Assembly (NCBI RefSeq): GCF_014131735.1
Contig: NZ_CP039121.1
Span: 3,178,937 to 3,242,936, forward strand
Source of the DNA: Lactiplantibacillus plantarum
Lineage (GTDB): Bacteria > Bacillota > Bacilli > Lactobacillales > Lactobacillaceae
DNA length: 64,000 nt
Reading direction: 5' to 3'
The notes under the pieces were generated by a model. The model was not told the DNA's origin. It did not search any database and saw nothing but the letters and a program-made list of their open reading frames with translations. Shown here piece after piece: positions 1 to 7,867 of the stretch. The translations under genes and the position numbers were made by a program. Position 1 is the first letter of the stretch; each line of letters opens with the position of its first letter.

Positions 1-288
1 ATAACTACGTTCATGATGAAAACACGTGTACTGAATCGAAATCAACCCGATATCTGCCGAGCACGTTAAATTCAGGCTGCGAGCAATCTTATTCATCGCA
101 TCACGAACCCGCCACGCTCCCGTCCCACACGACAACATTAAAATGCCAACTCGACCAACAATTGATGTTCGCTCTTGTAAGCTAGCATGCTTAGCGGGAA
201 CATCTTCATTACGGATAAAGTCCTTCCATGGAATTGTCATATGATGTCGTTGTGATAGCGGCATCACCGACTTACGCTCTTTATTCAT
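1..288 (-). CDS. Threonine/serine exporter (ThrE) family protein, N-terminal part, cut by window edge
   Basis: Reading the minus strand from an ATG at 286-288 gives 96 uninterrupted codons that run off the left edge. A strong Shine-Dalgarno (GGAGGAAG, complement of 291-298) precedes the ATG. Residues about 45-90 contain GRVGILMLSCGTGAWRVRD followed by a region like the start of the DUF1212/ThrE domain, a family of membrane exporters of threonine and serine. Only the soluble N-terminal stretch is visible; the membrane segments would lie outside the window. The 5' leader carries a long hairpin (316-354). Family call is from recognition of the GTGAWRVRDAM-type motif; the substrate is not shown by the sequence. 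Confidence 0.72.
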   Translation of the reverse strand, partial: MNKERKSVMPLSQRHHMTIPWKDFIRNEDVPAKHASLQERTSIVGRVGILMLSCGTGAWRVRDAMNKIARSLNLTCSADIGLISIQYTCFHHERSY

Positions 289-315
289 TTCTTCCTCCGT
301 CTTAGATCGTTCATT

Positions 316-354
316 ATGTTAGTAGCTTTCCCCCTTATTTTAGGCTACTAACAT
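316..354 (-). promoter_or_regulatory. Hairpin in the leader of the ThrE-family gene
   Basis: ATGTTAGTAGC (316-326) and GCTACTAACAT (344-354) are perfectly complementary 11-base arms around a 17-base loop. The element ends 28 bases before the ATG of the ThrE-family gene. No T-run follows in either direction, so it does not look like a simple terminator. It may be a leader structure or an operator for the divergent promoters; which one is not decided by the sequence. Confidence 0.5.
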
Positions 355-391
355 CATTTATGATAGCGATTTTGTCATTTTAAAAGCATAA

Positions 392-407
392 TGTTTCACG
401 TGAAACA
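392..407. other. parS site (ParB/Spo0J binding), perfect 16-bp match
   Basis: The sequence TGTTTCACGTGAAACA matches the Firmicutes parS consensus TGTTNCACGTGAAACA at every position. It is intergenic, between the ThrE-family gene and the divergent choloylglycine hydrolase family gene. parS sites cluster around oriC and load ParB and SMC. This one is about 64 kb from the origin side of the window. Confidence 0.9.
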
Positions 408-561
408 TTAGCCTCATGATGAGTTTCCCCAGCTTGTTAATTGAACTACCCCCTCAAAAGTAAACTTGATTACCATTCGTTAATTTAAGCGTCACAATTT
501 TCGCCGCTATCCGCAATCATATGATAAGTTACCGATATCATCTAATAAAGGAGCGATTTGT

Positions 562-1578
562 ATGTGCACTAGTCTAACTTATACAAATAGTCATGGAGGC
601 CACTTCTTAGCTCGTACAATGGATTTTAACGTTGACTTTGAGACCCGTATTATGTTCATGCCTCGACATTACCGCGTGACGGGTGACCTTGGTGATTTCA
701 CCACGACTTATGGCTTTATTGGCGCGGGTCGCCAACTGAACCATGAAATTTTCACGGACGGCGTTAACGAATGTGGTGTCAGCATCGCAGCACTCTACTT
801 TCCGAATCATGCAATTTACCAGCCTCACAGTAACCAAGACAAAATCGATCTCGCACCCCACGATTTCGTCGCCTGGGTACTCGGAAAAATCACTAGTGTT
901 GCTGACCTACGTGAGCGCGTCAAAGACGTTCAATTGATTAGTAGCACGGCAGAATTAATTAACGAAATTCCACCACTTCACTTTATCATTAGTGACCAAA
1001 CCGGTGAAACCGCCGTCTTGGAACCAACTAGTGGCGAGCTTCGCCTGATTAATAACCCAGTCGGCGTCCTGACCAATTCACCGAACCTCAAATGGCAGCT
1101 ACAAAACTTAAGTAAGTATGGCACCCTGACTAACACCGAGCGGCCACTAAATAAATTCATTAACTACCAACCTGGTTCACAGGGACCTGGTACGGGCGCA
1201 TTAGGTCTACCTGGTGACTATACTTCGATGTCTCGCTTTGCACGGACCGTCTTCTTGAAACACTATGCGCTAGTGCCAGCGACAACAACAGATACAGTCA
1301 ACTTACTTCAACACATCTTGAATGCTGTGACTATTCCCAAGGGCGCCAAAGTAGCCGCCAACGGCCAAGCAACCTATACTGAGTACCGTAGCTACATGGA
1401 CTTGAATCATCAAACGTACGCACTAGATCTGTACGAAAATCCGGGAGTGATTCAGCAAGTTAACTTAACGGATCATTTATTAGAAAAACAGACCGTTCCG
1501 TTAGAATACGTCCTTAGTCGCACCCCACACGTCCAGTTACTAACTCCCGATGTTGCCACCTTGCCAGCGGCCCATTAA
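562..1578 (+). CDS. Choloylglycine hydrolase / penicillin V acylase family protein (Ntn hydrolase)
   Basis: The 338-residue protein has the N-terminal nucleophile arrangement of the family. Cys2 directly follows the initiator Met, which is removed to expose it. Arg18 and Asp21 lie in ARTMDF, Asn172 in GVLTNSPN, and SRFAR at 224-228 carries the conserved arginine. These enzymes hydrolyse amide bonds in bile salts or penicillin V. At the position where bile salt hydrolases usually have Asn (about 79-82) this protein has Tyr79 (ALYFP), which favours acylase rather than bile-salt specificity. The start is fixed by an AAAGGAG at 547-553 and by the need for Cys2. No signal peptide is seen, so it is probably cytoplasmic. 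It is monocistronic. L. plantarum carries several paralogues of this family; this resembles the one called bsh2, known mainly as an acylase. Confidence 0.88.
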   Translation: MCTSLTYTNSHGGHFLARTMDFNVDFETRIMFMPRHYRVTGDLGDFTTTYGFIGAGRQLNHEIFTDGVNECGVSIAALYFPNHAIYQPHSNQDKIDLAPHDFVAWVLGKITSVADLRERVKDVQLISSTAELINEIPPLHFIISDQTGETAVLEPTSGELRLINNPVGVLTNSPNLKWQLQNLSKYGTLTNTERPLNKFINYQPGSQGPGTGALGLPGDYTSMSRFARTVFLKHYALVPATTTDTVNLLQHILNAVTIPKGAKVAANGQATYTEYRSYMDLNHQTYALDLYENPGVIQQVNLTDHLLEKQTVPLEYVLSRTPHVQLLTPDVATLPAAH

Positions 1579-1663
1579 GACTTTCAGAAAAGCAGTAACT
1601 CAAAAAAGCTTGCATCACAAATCTAGTTGACTTTGTGAAGTAAGCTTTTCGTATTATTTAAAC

Positions 1664-2335
1664 TTAGGCTAACGCGGCTTTTAGATTAGCTAAGGTTAAT
1701 TCGCTCGTTGAAGTGAAGTTAACATCCGCACCCGTCAAAATGGCAGGATCACCAATCCCAATCGACGTTTCACCAGCACCATTAATTGACTGAATACCGA
1801 CCTTAGCATCTTCAACGCCCGCACATTCTTCAGGCTTCAAGCCAAGCACTTCCGCGCCACGTGCGAAGATCTCTGGATCTGGCTTACCGTGTTTCAAGGT
1901 TGCGGGATCCACCCGGGCTTCAAAGTAATGCGCCAAGCCTAACTGTTCCAGAACCAATGGTGAATTCTTAGAAGCTGAGGCCAAGGATAAACGATACCCA
2001 TGCTTGGCGAGATCGGCTAAGAAGTCTTCGATACCAGGTAAAATTGCAGTTTTATCCATTCCCTTCAACAGGTTCAGATAATTAGTATTTTTCTTGGCTG
2101 CGTAAGCCACTTTTTCAGCTTCCGTATAGTCGTTTTCCTTACCACCCGTTTTTAAGATTAAGTTCAACGAGTCCATTCGACTAACACCCTTTAAATTATC
2201 GGCAAGTTCTTCACTCCAGGCAACGCCCAACTCGTCAGCTAATTGATGCCAAGCTTGTGAGTGATAAACGGACGTATCCGCAATCACGCCATCTAAATCA
2301 AATACAAACCCTTTAATATCTGCAAATTTACTCAT
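1664..2335 (-). CDS. pgmB: Beta-phosphoglucomutase (orphan paralogue)
   Basis: HAD-superfamily beta-phosphoglucomutase, 223 residues, interconverting beta-glucose-1-phosphate and glucose-6-phosphate. The nucleophile and acid/base aspartates are Asp13 and Asp15 in FVFDLDGV. The cap domain follows, then SLASASKN (motif 2), HGKPDPEIF (motif 3 lysine) and GVEDAKVGIQ (motif 4). The start used is the ATG at 2335, preceded by GAGGAGG; an upstream in-frame start at 2416 has no ribosome binding site. It is clearly homologous to the gene at 32661-33332, which is beside a maltose phosphorylase, but here no phosphorylase is adjacent. A cre-like box and a 16-bp palindrome lie upstream, consistent with sugar control. 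Confidence 0.9.
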   Translation of the reverse strand: MSKFADIKGFVFDLDGVIADTSVYHSQAWHQLADELGVAWSEELADNLKGVSRMDSLNLILKTGGKENDYTEAEKVAYAAKKNTNYLNLLKGMDKTAILPGIEDFLADLAKHGYRLSLASASKNSPLVLEQLGLAHYFEARVDPATLKHGKPDPEIFARGAEVLGLKPEECAGVEDAKVGIQSINGAGETSIGIGDPAILTGADVNFTSTSELTLANLKAALA

Positions 2336-2664
2336 TAATGGTTCCTCCTCGTTAATTACCAGCACAATTGATTGCTGGGTACCGGACAACTGCGCAATCA
2401 TCAATAGATGCGCCAAGAGTGACGGCTACCCGTCTTGTTTTGAAGCACACCGTTAATGTTCACTTAACATTATAAAACGCTTTCAGTTTCAATGCAACCG
2501 GTTGCATAACAATTTTAATGACGACTGTTGCTAATCACATGCCTGCCCGCCGATCAAATCGCAATGGCGGCCCCATTATTGCCGTCCATCCTGAATTTAC
2601 GGATTTACTAATAATGACTGATCCAACCATTTTTCCACAAACGGTTGCACGCTTTTATGCCCAC
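2336..2664. promoter_or_regulatory. Upstream region of orphan pgmB with cre-like box and LacI-type palindrome
   Basis: There is no convincing gene in this 329-base stretch. Reading on the minus strand, 2472-2485 is TGAAAGCGTTTTAT, one mismatch from the CcpA cre pattern WGNAANCGNWNNCW. At 2492-2507 ATGCAACCGGTTGCAT is a perfect 16-bp palindrome with a central CG, the form of LacI/GalR (for example MalR) operators. Both lie 135-175 bases upstream of the pgmB ATG. Regulator identity is inference. Confidence 0.5.
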
Positions 2665-4200
2665 TTAATCTTGGGTCGGAATTGGAATATCCGGTCGATA
2701 CTGGTACTGATGCTGGGTTAAAAATTGCCGTAATTTAAAACTAGCAGCCAATTTAAAGCACGTTTCCGCATCCCGTAAATCGCATCCGGTCAGTGTTGTG
2801 ATATGGTGCAGTCGATTACGCAGTGTATTTGGATGAACGTATAATTGCTTAGCCGTGCGGGTCAAATTACAAGTCGCCCGTAAGTAGACATCTAATGTTG
2901 GTACCAGTTCTGTATGGTTTTGCTGATCATAGGCTAACAACAAACGTAGGGCTGGATTAATAAAGAACGGTAAGATCTCAAGATGATTAACTCGTGCCAA
3001 CGCAAGATTATAGAATTGGTCTTCACAAAAAATCACCCGACCACGGCCAGTCTTCAGTTGCGCCGTTCGTTCACAAACTGTATACGCGGCAAAGGTATCT
3101 TCCGGATTAACGTAGTGCTGAGACACGATCAAGCGGCAATCCGCTTGCTTCGTAATTTGCTGCAACGTTAGTTTAAATTGATTCTGATTATATGCGACCA
3201 GACTAATTGGGATCAGTGCCACACATTGTTGCTGATAAGTCGAAACCAACACTTGTTTGAATCGTGGCATCATCAAGTACTGTAGTCGCTGCTGTAAAAT
3301 CATCGGTGCTTGATCAGCTAGTGGTTCGCAGCGGATTAACACCATGGCTGTCGGTAATTGCACGTGTTGTTCAGCAAACTGATCAGCAAACGTTCCCCCT
3401 TGATGTTCCGTCAATAATAAGTTTAATAACCGGTCCCGTTGCGATTCAGCTGTTGGCATAATCTGATTTTTAACTAACGAGCCAGCGATAACCTGACCAA
3501 TCGAATTGATCAGTAGTGCTTGTCGATCATTCAGTGGTTTATTGAGTGCTGGCATCACCAAATAACCGATCGGCTCGGTGCCATTTGCTAACGGCGTAAT
3601 TAGCATGGGCCCCGCCGACAACTGATCTTCCGCCACATAGACTTGCGTTAAAAAATCCGGCGTATCCGGTGCAAATCCGTGGTCTAACAGCCAGCGTCCG
3701 ACTCGATTCGTCTCAACTGCAGCGTGAATACTAGTCCCATTGAGTTGCGTCGTATGCGACCGTGTCAGAATCTCCCCGTTCAGATCAATAATCGCCAGCG
3801 GATTCTCTAATAAGTGTACTGCTTGGGCCAGTGTGGTATCAAAATCCGCCGTGATTGCTTGGATAGCGAGCTGATTGATGGCTGCTTGAATTTGAACATC
3901 GTGGTGTAAGCACTGACCAAGCGTCATTAATAATTTCAATAACTGATTTTGTGCCGCAATGATCGTAGTCAGACCGGTTCCCAGATTTACTAGTCCGACC
4001 GACTGACGATGGCCGTGCCAACTATAAGCAAGTTGAACTAGCTGACCCGAGTCGGGGGACAAATATAACCGGTGGCTTGCTAACACTTCCGTCGGATCAA
4101 CAAATTGGACGTGAGTAACTTCGGGATTATGTGTAAATGTTGGATCGACAGTCACCTCAAACGTTGTGGCTAACTGCCGCAATAACGGCTTTAATTGCAT
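2665..4200 (-). CDS. PucR/CdaR family transcriptional regulator
   Basis: The protein is about 511 residues. The C-terminal 60-70 residues (LDVYLRATCNLTRTAKQL, then YVHPNTLRNRLHHI) are the PucR-type helix-turn-helix found in CdaR and PucR regulators. The central part (about 230-420) is compatible with the degenerate GGDEF-like domain of this family, and the N-terminal part with a ligand-binding region. AAGGAGG lies 10 bases before the ATG at 4200 and 4 bases before an in-frame TTG at 4206; the ATG was chosen. It is transcribed alone, separated from the fatty-acid operon by a terminator. Its target genes and ligand cannot be read from the sequence. A cre-like sequence (4248-4261) lies upstream. 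Confidence 0.8.
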   Translation of the reverse strand: MQLKPLLRQLATTFEVTVDPTFTHNPEVTHVQFVDPTEVLASHRLYLSPDSGQLVQLAYSWHGHRQSVGLVNLGTGLTTIIAAQNQLLKLLMTLGQCLHHDVQIQAAINQLAIQAITADFDTTLAQAVHLLENPLAIIDLNGEILTRSHTTQLNGTSIHAAVETNRVGRWLLDHGFAPDTPDFLTQVYVAEDQLSAGPMLITPLANGTEPIGYLVMPALNKPLNDRQALLINSIGQVIAGSLVKNQIMPTAESQRDRLLNLLLTEHQGGTFADQFAEQHVQLPTAMVLIRCEPLADQAPMILQQRLQYLMMPRFKQVLVSTYQQQCVALIPISLVAYNQNQFKLTLQQITKQADCRLIVSQHYVNPEDTFAAYTVCERTAQLKTGRGRVIFCEDQFYNLALARVNHLEILPFFINPALRLLLAYDQQNHTELVPTLDVYLRATCNLTRTAKQLYVHPNTLRNRLHHITTLTGCDLRDAETCFKLAASFKLRQFLTQHQYQYRPDIPIPTQD

Positions 4201-4247
4201 ACTCAAGTAACCTCCTTATTCACGCTTGTCGCCTTCATCATAAATAA

Positions 4248-4261
4248 TGTAAGCGCTTTTG
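4248..4261. promoter_or_regulatory. Possible cre box upstream of the PucR-type regulator
   Basis: The sequence around ATGTAAGCGCTTTTG keeps the cre core (TGTAAGCGCTTT) and is nearly palindromic, with two mismatches to the consensus at the right end. It lies about 50 bases upstream of the regulator start, where CcpA would overlap the promoter. Not proven. Confidence 0.35.
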
Positions 4262-4333
4262 TAAAGAGGCCTACTGACAACCCACCACCCCACTCGAAAG
4301 GCCCTCAGCTTTCTTAGGCCCGTATTCGGACAA

Positions 4334-4358
4334 AAAAGAGCGGGAATCCCGCTCTTTT
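4334..4358 (-). terminator. Rho-independent terminator after the cla operon
   Basis: AAAAGAGCGGG and CCCGCTCTTTT form an 11-bp stem around AAT, ten bases past the cla-er stop codon, with A/T runs on both sides so it may act in both directions. Confidence 0.85.
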
Positions 4359-4368
4359 CATAAACCTA

Positions 4369-5022
4369 TTAGGCTAAGAAATCAGTCTGTGTTTTGGCAT
4401 CGTACCGAGTCGTATGGAGCGGTTCTTGCGCTGCTTTCCCGATTGCGATCCCCATTACTGGCACGTATCGTTTAGGATCAAGACCCAGCGTCGGAATCAT
4501 CTTTTCAAAGTCAATTCCGGAGAACGCATTGGCATCATACCCATGAGCCCGTGCCACTAGCAGCAACTGCATCCCGACAACGGAACAATCAATCGTCGCA
4601 TCGAATTTCAAGAAATCTGGTGTGGCATTTTCATATAATGGTAAGAAGGTTCCCAGAATCTGATCCAAGCGTTCCTTCGTAATATTCCCATCCTCATAAA
4701 CTTTGTTCCAGACATCGCGATAAACATAATGCGACTGGGTGTCACCGGCAATAAAGACGATGGCCGATGCACTGTCGACCTGTGGGTAGTTGAATTTCAT
4801 CACGGCTTGTTTGAACTTAGCCTTTGCCTCGGGGGTATCCACGACGACAAAGTGCCATGACTGTAAATTACATGCCGATGGCGCGGTGGCTGCTTCCGCA
4901 ATCATCTTTTGTAACTCATCACGTCCAATTTTAACGTTCGGGTCAAACTGCCGAACTGAATGGCGGTTAAACATCACGTCTGCTAAATCATTGTTCACCA
5001 AATTTTTCACTGCTTCTGACAT
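4369..5022 (-). CDS. cla-er: Enone reductase of polyunsaturated fatty acid saturation (nitroreductase family)
   Basis: FMN-dependent nitroreductase-fold protein, 217 residues, with the typical N-terminal NRHSVRQFD and PSACNLQSWHFVVV FMN/NAD(P)H-binding segments. In L. plantarum the protein of this length and context is CLA-ER, which reduces the double bond of 10-oxo-trans-11-octadecenoate during linoleic acid saturation. It is the last gene of a three-gene minus-strand operon after cla-dh and cla-dc (27 bases after cla-dc) and is followed by a terminator. The nitroreductase fold is directly supported; the enone reductase role rests on the operon context and on published work with the L. plantarum enzymes. 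Confidence 0.85.
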   Translation of the reverse strand: MSEAVKNLVNNDLADVMFNRHSVRQFDPNVKIGRDELQKMIAEAATAPSACNLQSWHFVVVDTPEAKAKFKQAVMKFNYPQVDSASAIVFIAGDTQSHYVYRDVWNKVYEDGNITKERLDQILGTFLPLYENATPDFLKFDATIDCSVVGMQLLLVARAHGYDANAFSGIDFEKMIPTLGLDPKRYVPVMGIAIGKAAQEPLHTTRYDAKTQTDFLA

Positions 5023-5049
5023 CAGCTATTCCTCGCTTTCGTAATCGGC

Positions 5050-5895
5050 CTAAATAATGTAAGTCGCTGCCTTGGGATTGAAGAAACTCCGGTCATACCG
5101 ACCCGTTAAGAGCTTTGGCATTGTTGTCGCAGCATCAACTTCGTCCAACTTCAGTGTGTTGAACATAACTGACGTGTCGAAGTGGAACCAAGCGGCACCG
5201 AGTGGCTTCAAGACCTTCAATTCGCCAAATGGATCATCATCGGTTGACTCCAACTGAATACTTAGGTTCCCAGGTTCAACTTGATCAGCTAAGGACCGTA
5301 ATTGAGTCGCAACTAATTGGACATTACTGAAATGGTTCGTCCCATCTTCATGTTGATCAATGTCATATTTATAGAAGAAACTATTCATTTCGGCTTCCTT
5401 ACCTAACGCGAGCTGCCCCGCAAATTGTTTCATAATTGACGGATCATTCAGTTCACCGGCCGTCCACGAAACGTTCAGTAATGTCTTGCCATGGCGTTCG
5501 ACCGTGGCTGTCGCACTGTTGTCATTCCGGCGCAATTCGATGTCATCCGCTAATTTCTTAGGAATCCCAGCACCTTCCCGACCTGCAATCACACCACTCT
5601 CCGCCCCGGGACCGTGGAGTAAGAGGTTAATCGGGTAAGCGCCCATCATTTTATCCTTGTAGCTAACTAACGCAAATAGGCTTTCTTCAAGGTATGGGGC
5701 ACTAAAAGTCGGTTTTCCCATATGAACGACATAACCGCAAACCACCGGTGCCATTAATTTTAATGGTGCTGGAATTAAAGCCTTAAGCACCGCTTCGTCA
5801 GTGGCATAAGCAAACCCAATACCTTCCTGGTCATTCATGCTTGGTGCTGTCAAAAAGTTCTTAACATCCTGATCACTTGCAATAAAACTTGCCAT
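5050..5895 (-). CDS. cla-dc: Acetoacetate decarboxylase-family double-bond isomerase of fatty acid saturation
   Basis: The 281-residue protein is of the acetoacetate decarboxylase family. The AGREGAGIPKKLAD motif contains Lys113-Lys114, equivalent to the Schiff-base lysine pair of the clostridial decarboxylase. Despite the fold, the L. plantarum protein in this operon (CLA-DC) is described as isomerising 10-oxo-cis-12 to 10-oxo-trans-11-octadecenoate. The ATG at 5895 is preceded by AAGGAGTG; an upstream in-frame start at 5967 would overlap cla-dh and lacks a ribosome binding site. It lies 31 bases after cla-dh and 27 before cla-er. Confidence 0.87.
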   Translation of the reverse strand: MASFIASDQDVKNFLTAPSMNDQEGIGFAYATDEAVLKALIPAPLKLMAPVVCGYVVHMGKPTFSAPYLEESLFALVSYKDKMMGAYPINLLLHGPGAESGVIAGREGAGIPKKLADDIELRRNDNSATATVERHGKTLLNVSWTAGELNDPSIMKQFAGQLALGKEAEMNSFFYKYDIDQHEDGTNHFSNVQLVATQLRSLADQVEPGNLSIQLESTDDDPFGELKVLKPLGAAWFHFDTSVMFNTLKLDEVDAATTMPKLLTGRYDRSFFNPKAATYII

Positions 5896-5926
5896 GGTAA
5901 AACACTCCTTTGTTTGCGTGATTAGC

Positions 5927-6787
5927 TTACATGATACCGTCCATGATGTGCACGTCTGGTGCGCCATCCGTCACGATCCGTTTAACTCGGTCTTCAATCA
6001 GTGGATTATATTCTGGATGGGTCAAAATGTAGAAACGGTTATCCTCTAAGGCTTTAAAGACGGTATCGGCAATCGTATCAATTGGTTTCCCGTTGGTAAT
6101 GACATACTTCGCAAATTGTTGTCCCTTTAAGTACGCTTCACTTTGATAATACGGGTCCGTTGGGTCGCTGTATTGCGCTGGCCGGTGATTTTCAGTGTGA
6201 TAGAGATCCGTCTGAACAAAGCCAGGGCACATCACGTGCATGTCGATATCAATATTAGCCCGTTGTAAGTCATAGGCGGTCGCTTCAGTCATCCCAACAG
6301 AAGCGAACTTGCTAGCATGATAAGAAGGCATTCCGGGCGTATCAACTAAGCCGGCAATCGAAGCCACGTTAAGAATATCCGCATGGGTCTTCTGTTGAAT
6401 CATAATTGGGATAACGCGCTTCATCGCATAAACTTGACTCATTAAGTTGATATGCATGATCCATTCCCAATCACGAGTCGGCAATTCCCAAATTCGGCCA
6501 GGTAGCGCGATCCCGGCATTATTAATCAGTAGGTCGATCCGCCCAAACTTTTCCATGGCCTGCTCAACCGCATCGTCGACACTAGCTTCCTTTGTAACGT
6601 CAGCGGTAACCATCAACACCTCGGCACCCTTGTCGAGAATATGTTGGTACGTTTTCTTCAAAGCTGGTTCGTCGATATCAACAATCGTGAGCTTCATACC
6701 CCGATCCGCGGCGCCTTCAGCAATAACTTGACCAAATCCGTGGGCCGCACCCGTGATAAACATAACTTTATCTTTAAAATCTTTCAT
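5927..6787 (-). CDS. cla-dh: Short-chain dehydrogenase of hydroxy fatty acid oxidation
   Basis: The protein is a 286-residue SDR. The nucleotide-binding TGAAHGFG is at about 13-20, the NNAG motif follows, and the catalytic serine and YHASK tetrad lie near 140-165. It matches CLA-DH of L. plantarum, which interconverts 10-hydroxy and 10-oxo fatty acids with NAD(H). The start has GAGGAGG nearby. It heads the operon cla-dh, cla-dc, cla-er; the hydratase that supplies hydroxy fatty acids (CLA-HY) is not in this window. Upstream is a 319-base region with possible operators. Confidence 0.88.
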   Translation of the reverse strand: MKDFKDKVMFITGAAHGFGQVIAEGAADRGMKLTIVDIDEPALKKTYQHILDKGAEVLMVTADVTKEASVDDAVEQAMEKFGRIDLLINNAGIALPGRIWELPTRDWEWIMHINLMSQVYAMKRVIPIMIQQKTHADILNVASIAGLVDTPGMPSYHASKFASVGMTEATAYDLQRANIDIDMHVMCPGFVQTDLYHTENHRPAQYSDPTDPYYQSEAYLKGQQFAKYVITNGKPIDTIADTVFKALEDNRFYILTHPEYNPLIEDRVKRIVTDGAPDVHIMDGIM

Positions 6788-7106
6788 GATGTTTTGCGTC
6801 CTCCTCGATGAAATTGTGATTTTATTAACTTATCAGTAAACATTAACCTGATGACCGGTCATTTATCTTGACTACGCTTTCATATTAACCCACTAAATTT
6901 GTTTGAGTAATGGATAAAAGTACTAGTCTTACGACGATTAAACTGTAGCTTTTATACATGTGTGTTGGTTCACAATTATAACTAACTAAAGTGTGGTTCC
7001 AACTTTAATTAGCTAATAAAAACGCATGCCAGCCCTTCTTAGCTTACATGCGCATCATTATAATTGGATTTATTTTCTTAATACTGCAACCGTTCATTGT
7101 GCACGG
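6788..7106. promoter_or_regulatory. Upstream region of the cla operon: inverted repeats and arsC terminator
   Basis: No gene is present. ATGACCGGTCAT at 6851-6862 is a perfect 12-bp palindrome about 65 bases upstream of the cla-dh ATG. A longer imperfect dyad has arms at 6979-6992 and 7002-7015 (12 of 14 bases pair). Either could bind the fatty-acid-responsive regulator of the operon; neither is assigned to a known regulator. The right end holds the arsC terminator. Confidence 0.4.
7018..7052 (-). terminator. Probable terminator after arsC
   Basis: On the minus strand CGCATG ... CATGCG, with further inner pairing, is followed by TTTTTA, 55 bases past the arsC stop. Confidence 0.6.
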
Positions 7107-7532
7107 CTACGTTGCCGAAACATTCAAGGTCCGTGCCAGATCAATCACTCGTGCTTTGATCTGATCTCGGACCTGTCGAAATACTAGCAATTGGTCACTA
7201 ACACTGCCAGTCGTGCGAGCCGGATCAGGCAATGGCCAGTGTAGCCTGGTCACCGTTGCCGGAGTGACGGGGCAGCGATCCCGTGCATCACCACACAACG
7301 TCACCACGACTGCACACTGATTAAGATAGGTCAGGTCGATTAATTTAGAAACCTGGTCACTGATATCAATACCCACCTCGCTCATTACTTGAACAGCTAG
7401 TGGGTTCAGGCCATGTGTCTCCACCCCAGCACTAGCAACTTGCCAGTTTGGTCCCAATAATTGCTGTGCAAAGCCTTCTGCCATCTGACTGCGACAGGCA
7501 TTGCCCGTACATAAAAAATATATTTTTGGCAT
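7107..7532 (-). CDS. arsC: Thioredoxin-coupled arsenate reductase ArsC / low-molecular-weight phosphatase fold
   Basis: The 141-residue protein has the P-loop [13 protein letters not shown] with catalytic Cys8 and Arg14. It also has the two redox cysteines Cys80 and Cys87 in [11 protein letters not shown], the same triple-cysteine layout as the pI258-type enzyme. It therefore reduces arsenate to arsenite through a disulfide relay and thioredoxin, rather than being a plain tyrosine phosphatase. The start has AGGAGG 8 bases upstream. No arsenite exporter or ArsR regulator is adjacent, so this looks like an isolated resistance gene or a remnant of a larger ars locus. Confidence 0.88.
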   Translation of the reverse strand: MPKIYFLCTGNACRSQMAEGFAQQLLGPNWQVASAGVETHGLNPLAVQVMSEVGIDISDQVSKLIDLTYLNQCAVVVTLCGDARDRCPVTPATVTRLHWPLPDPARTTGSVSDQLLVFRQVRDQIKARVIDLARTLNVSAT

Positions 7533-7867
7533 TTCGCCGTCCTCCTAAATTACTGACGATAACGACACTAATCGCGTATCATCACCAATATTATGCCCGC
7601 AAGAATCCCGCTTGCTCCGCTAATAACCATTAAGATACAACATCGTCATGCGCGTAACCGCGATAGATTGCTGTGACTATTCCAGCAATCGAATAAGCTA
7701 GCCTTAACCCTCAAGAATGCGCTCACTATATTTTTGTAATCGATTTCAAAACGATTTATACTAGAATTGATATTACAATATTATTCTAAACTTATAACCA
7801 GTCCCCCTGAGCAGTTACTCATCGCGAGAACGGTCTTATTTCAACTAATTTATCGGAGGTCTTTTCC
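7533..7867. other. Intergenic region between arsC and flavodoxin, with a possible decayed membrane-protein ORF
   Basis: On the minus strand an ORF of 20 codons (7568-7630) reads MVISGASGILAGIILVMIRD and ends just before arsC. Its ATG overlaps the stop of an upstream frame that reads LRLAYSIAGIVTAIYRGY. The two look like adjacent pieces of one small hydrophobic protein separated by a frameshift, with no clear start. The right part of the region must hold the flavodoxin promoter; the flavodoxin ribosome binding site is CGGAGGTC. Confidence 0.35.

Noticed and set aside
2518..2721. 67-codon plus-strand ORF beside the PucR-type gene
   Set aside because: It overlaps the end of the regulator gene, has no ribosome binding site and shows no family motif.
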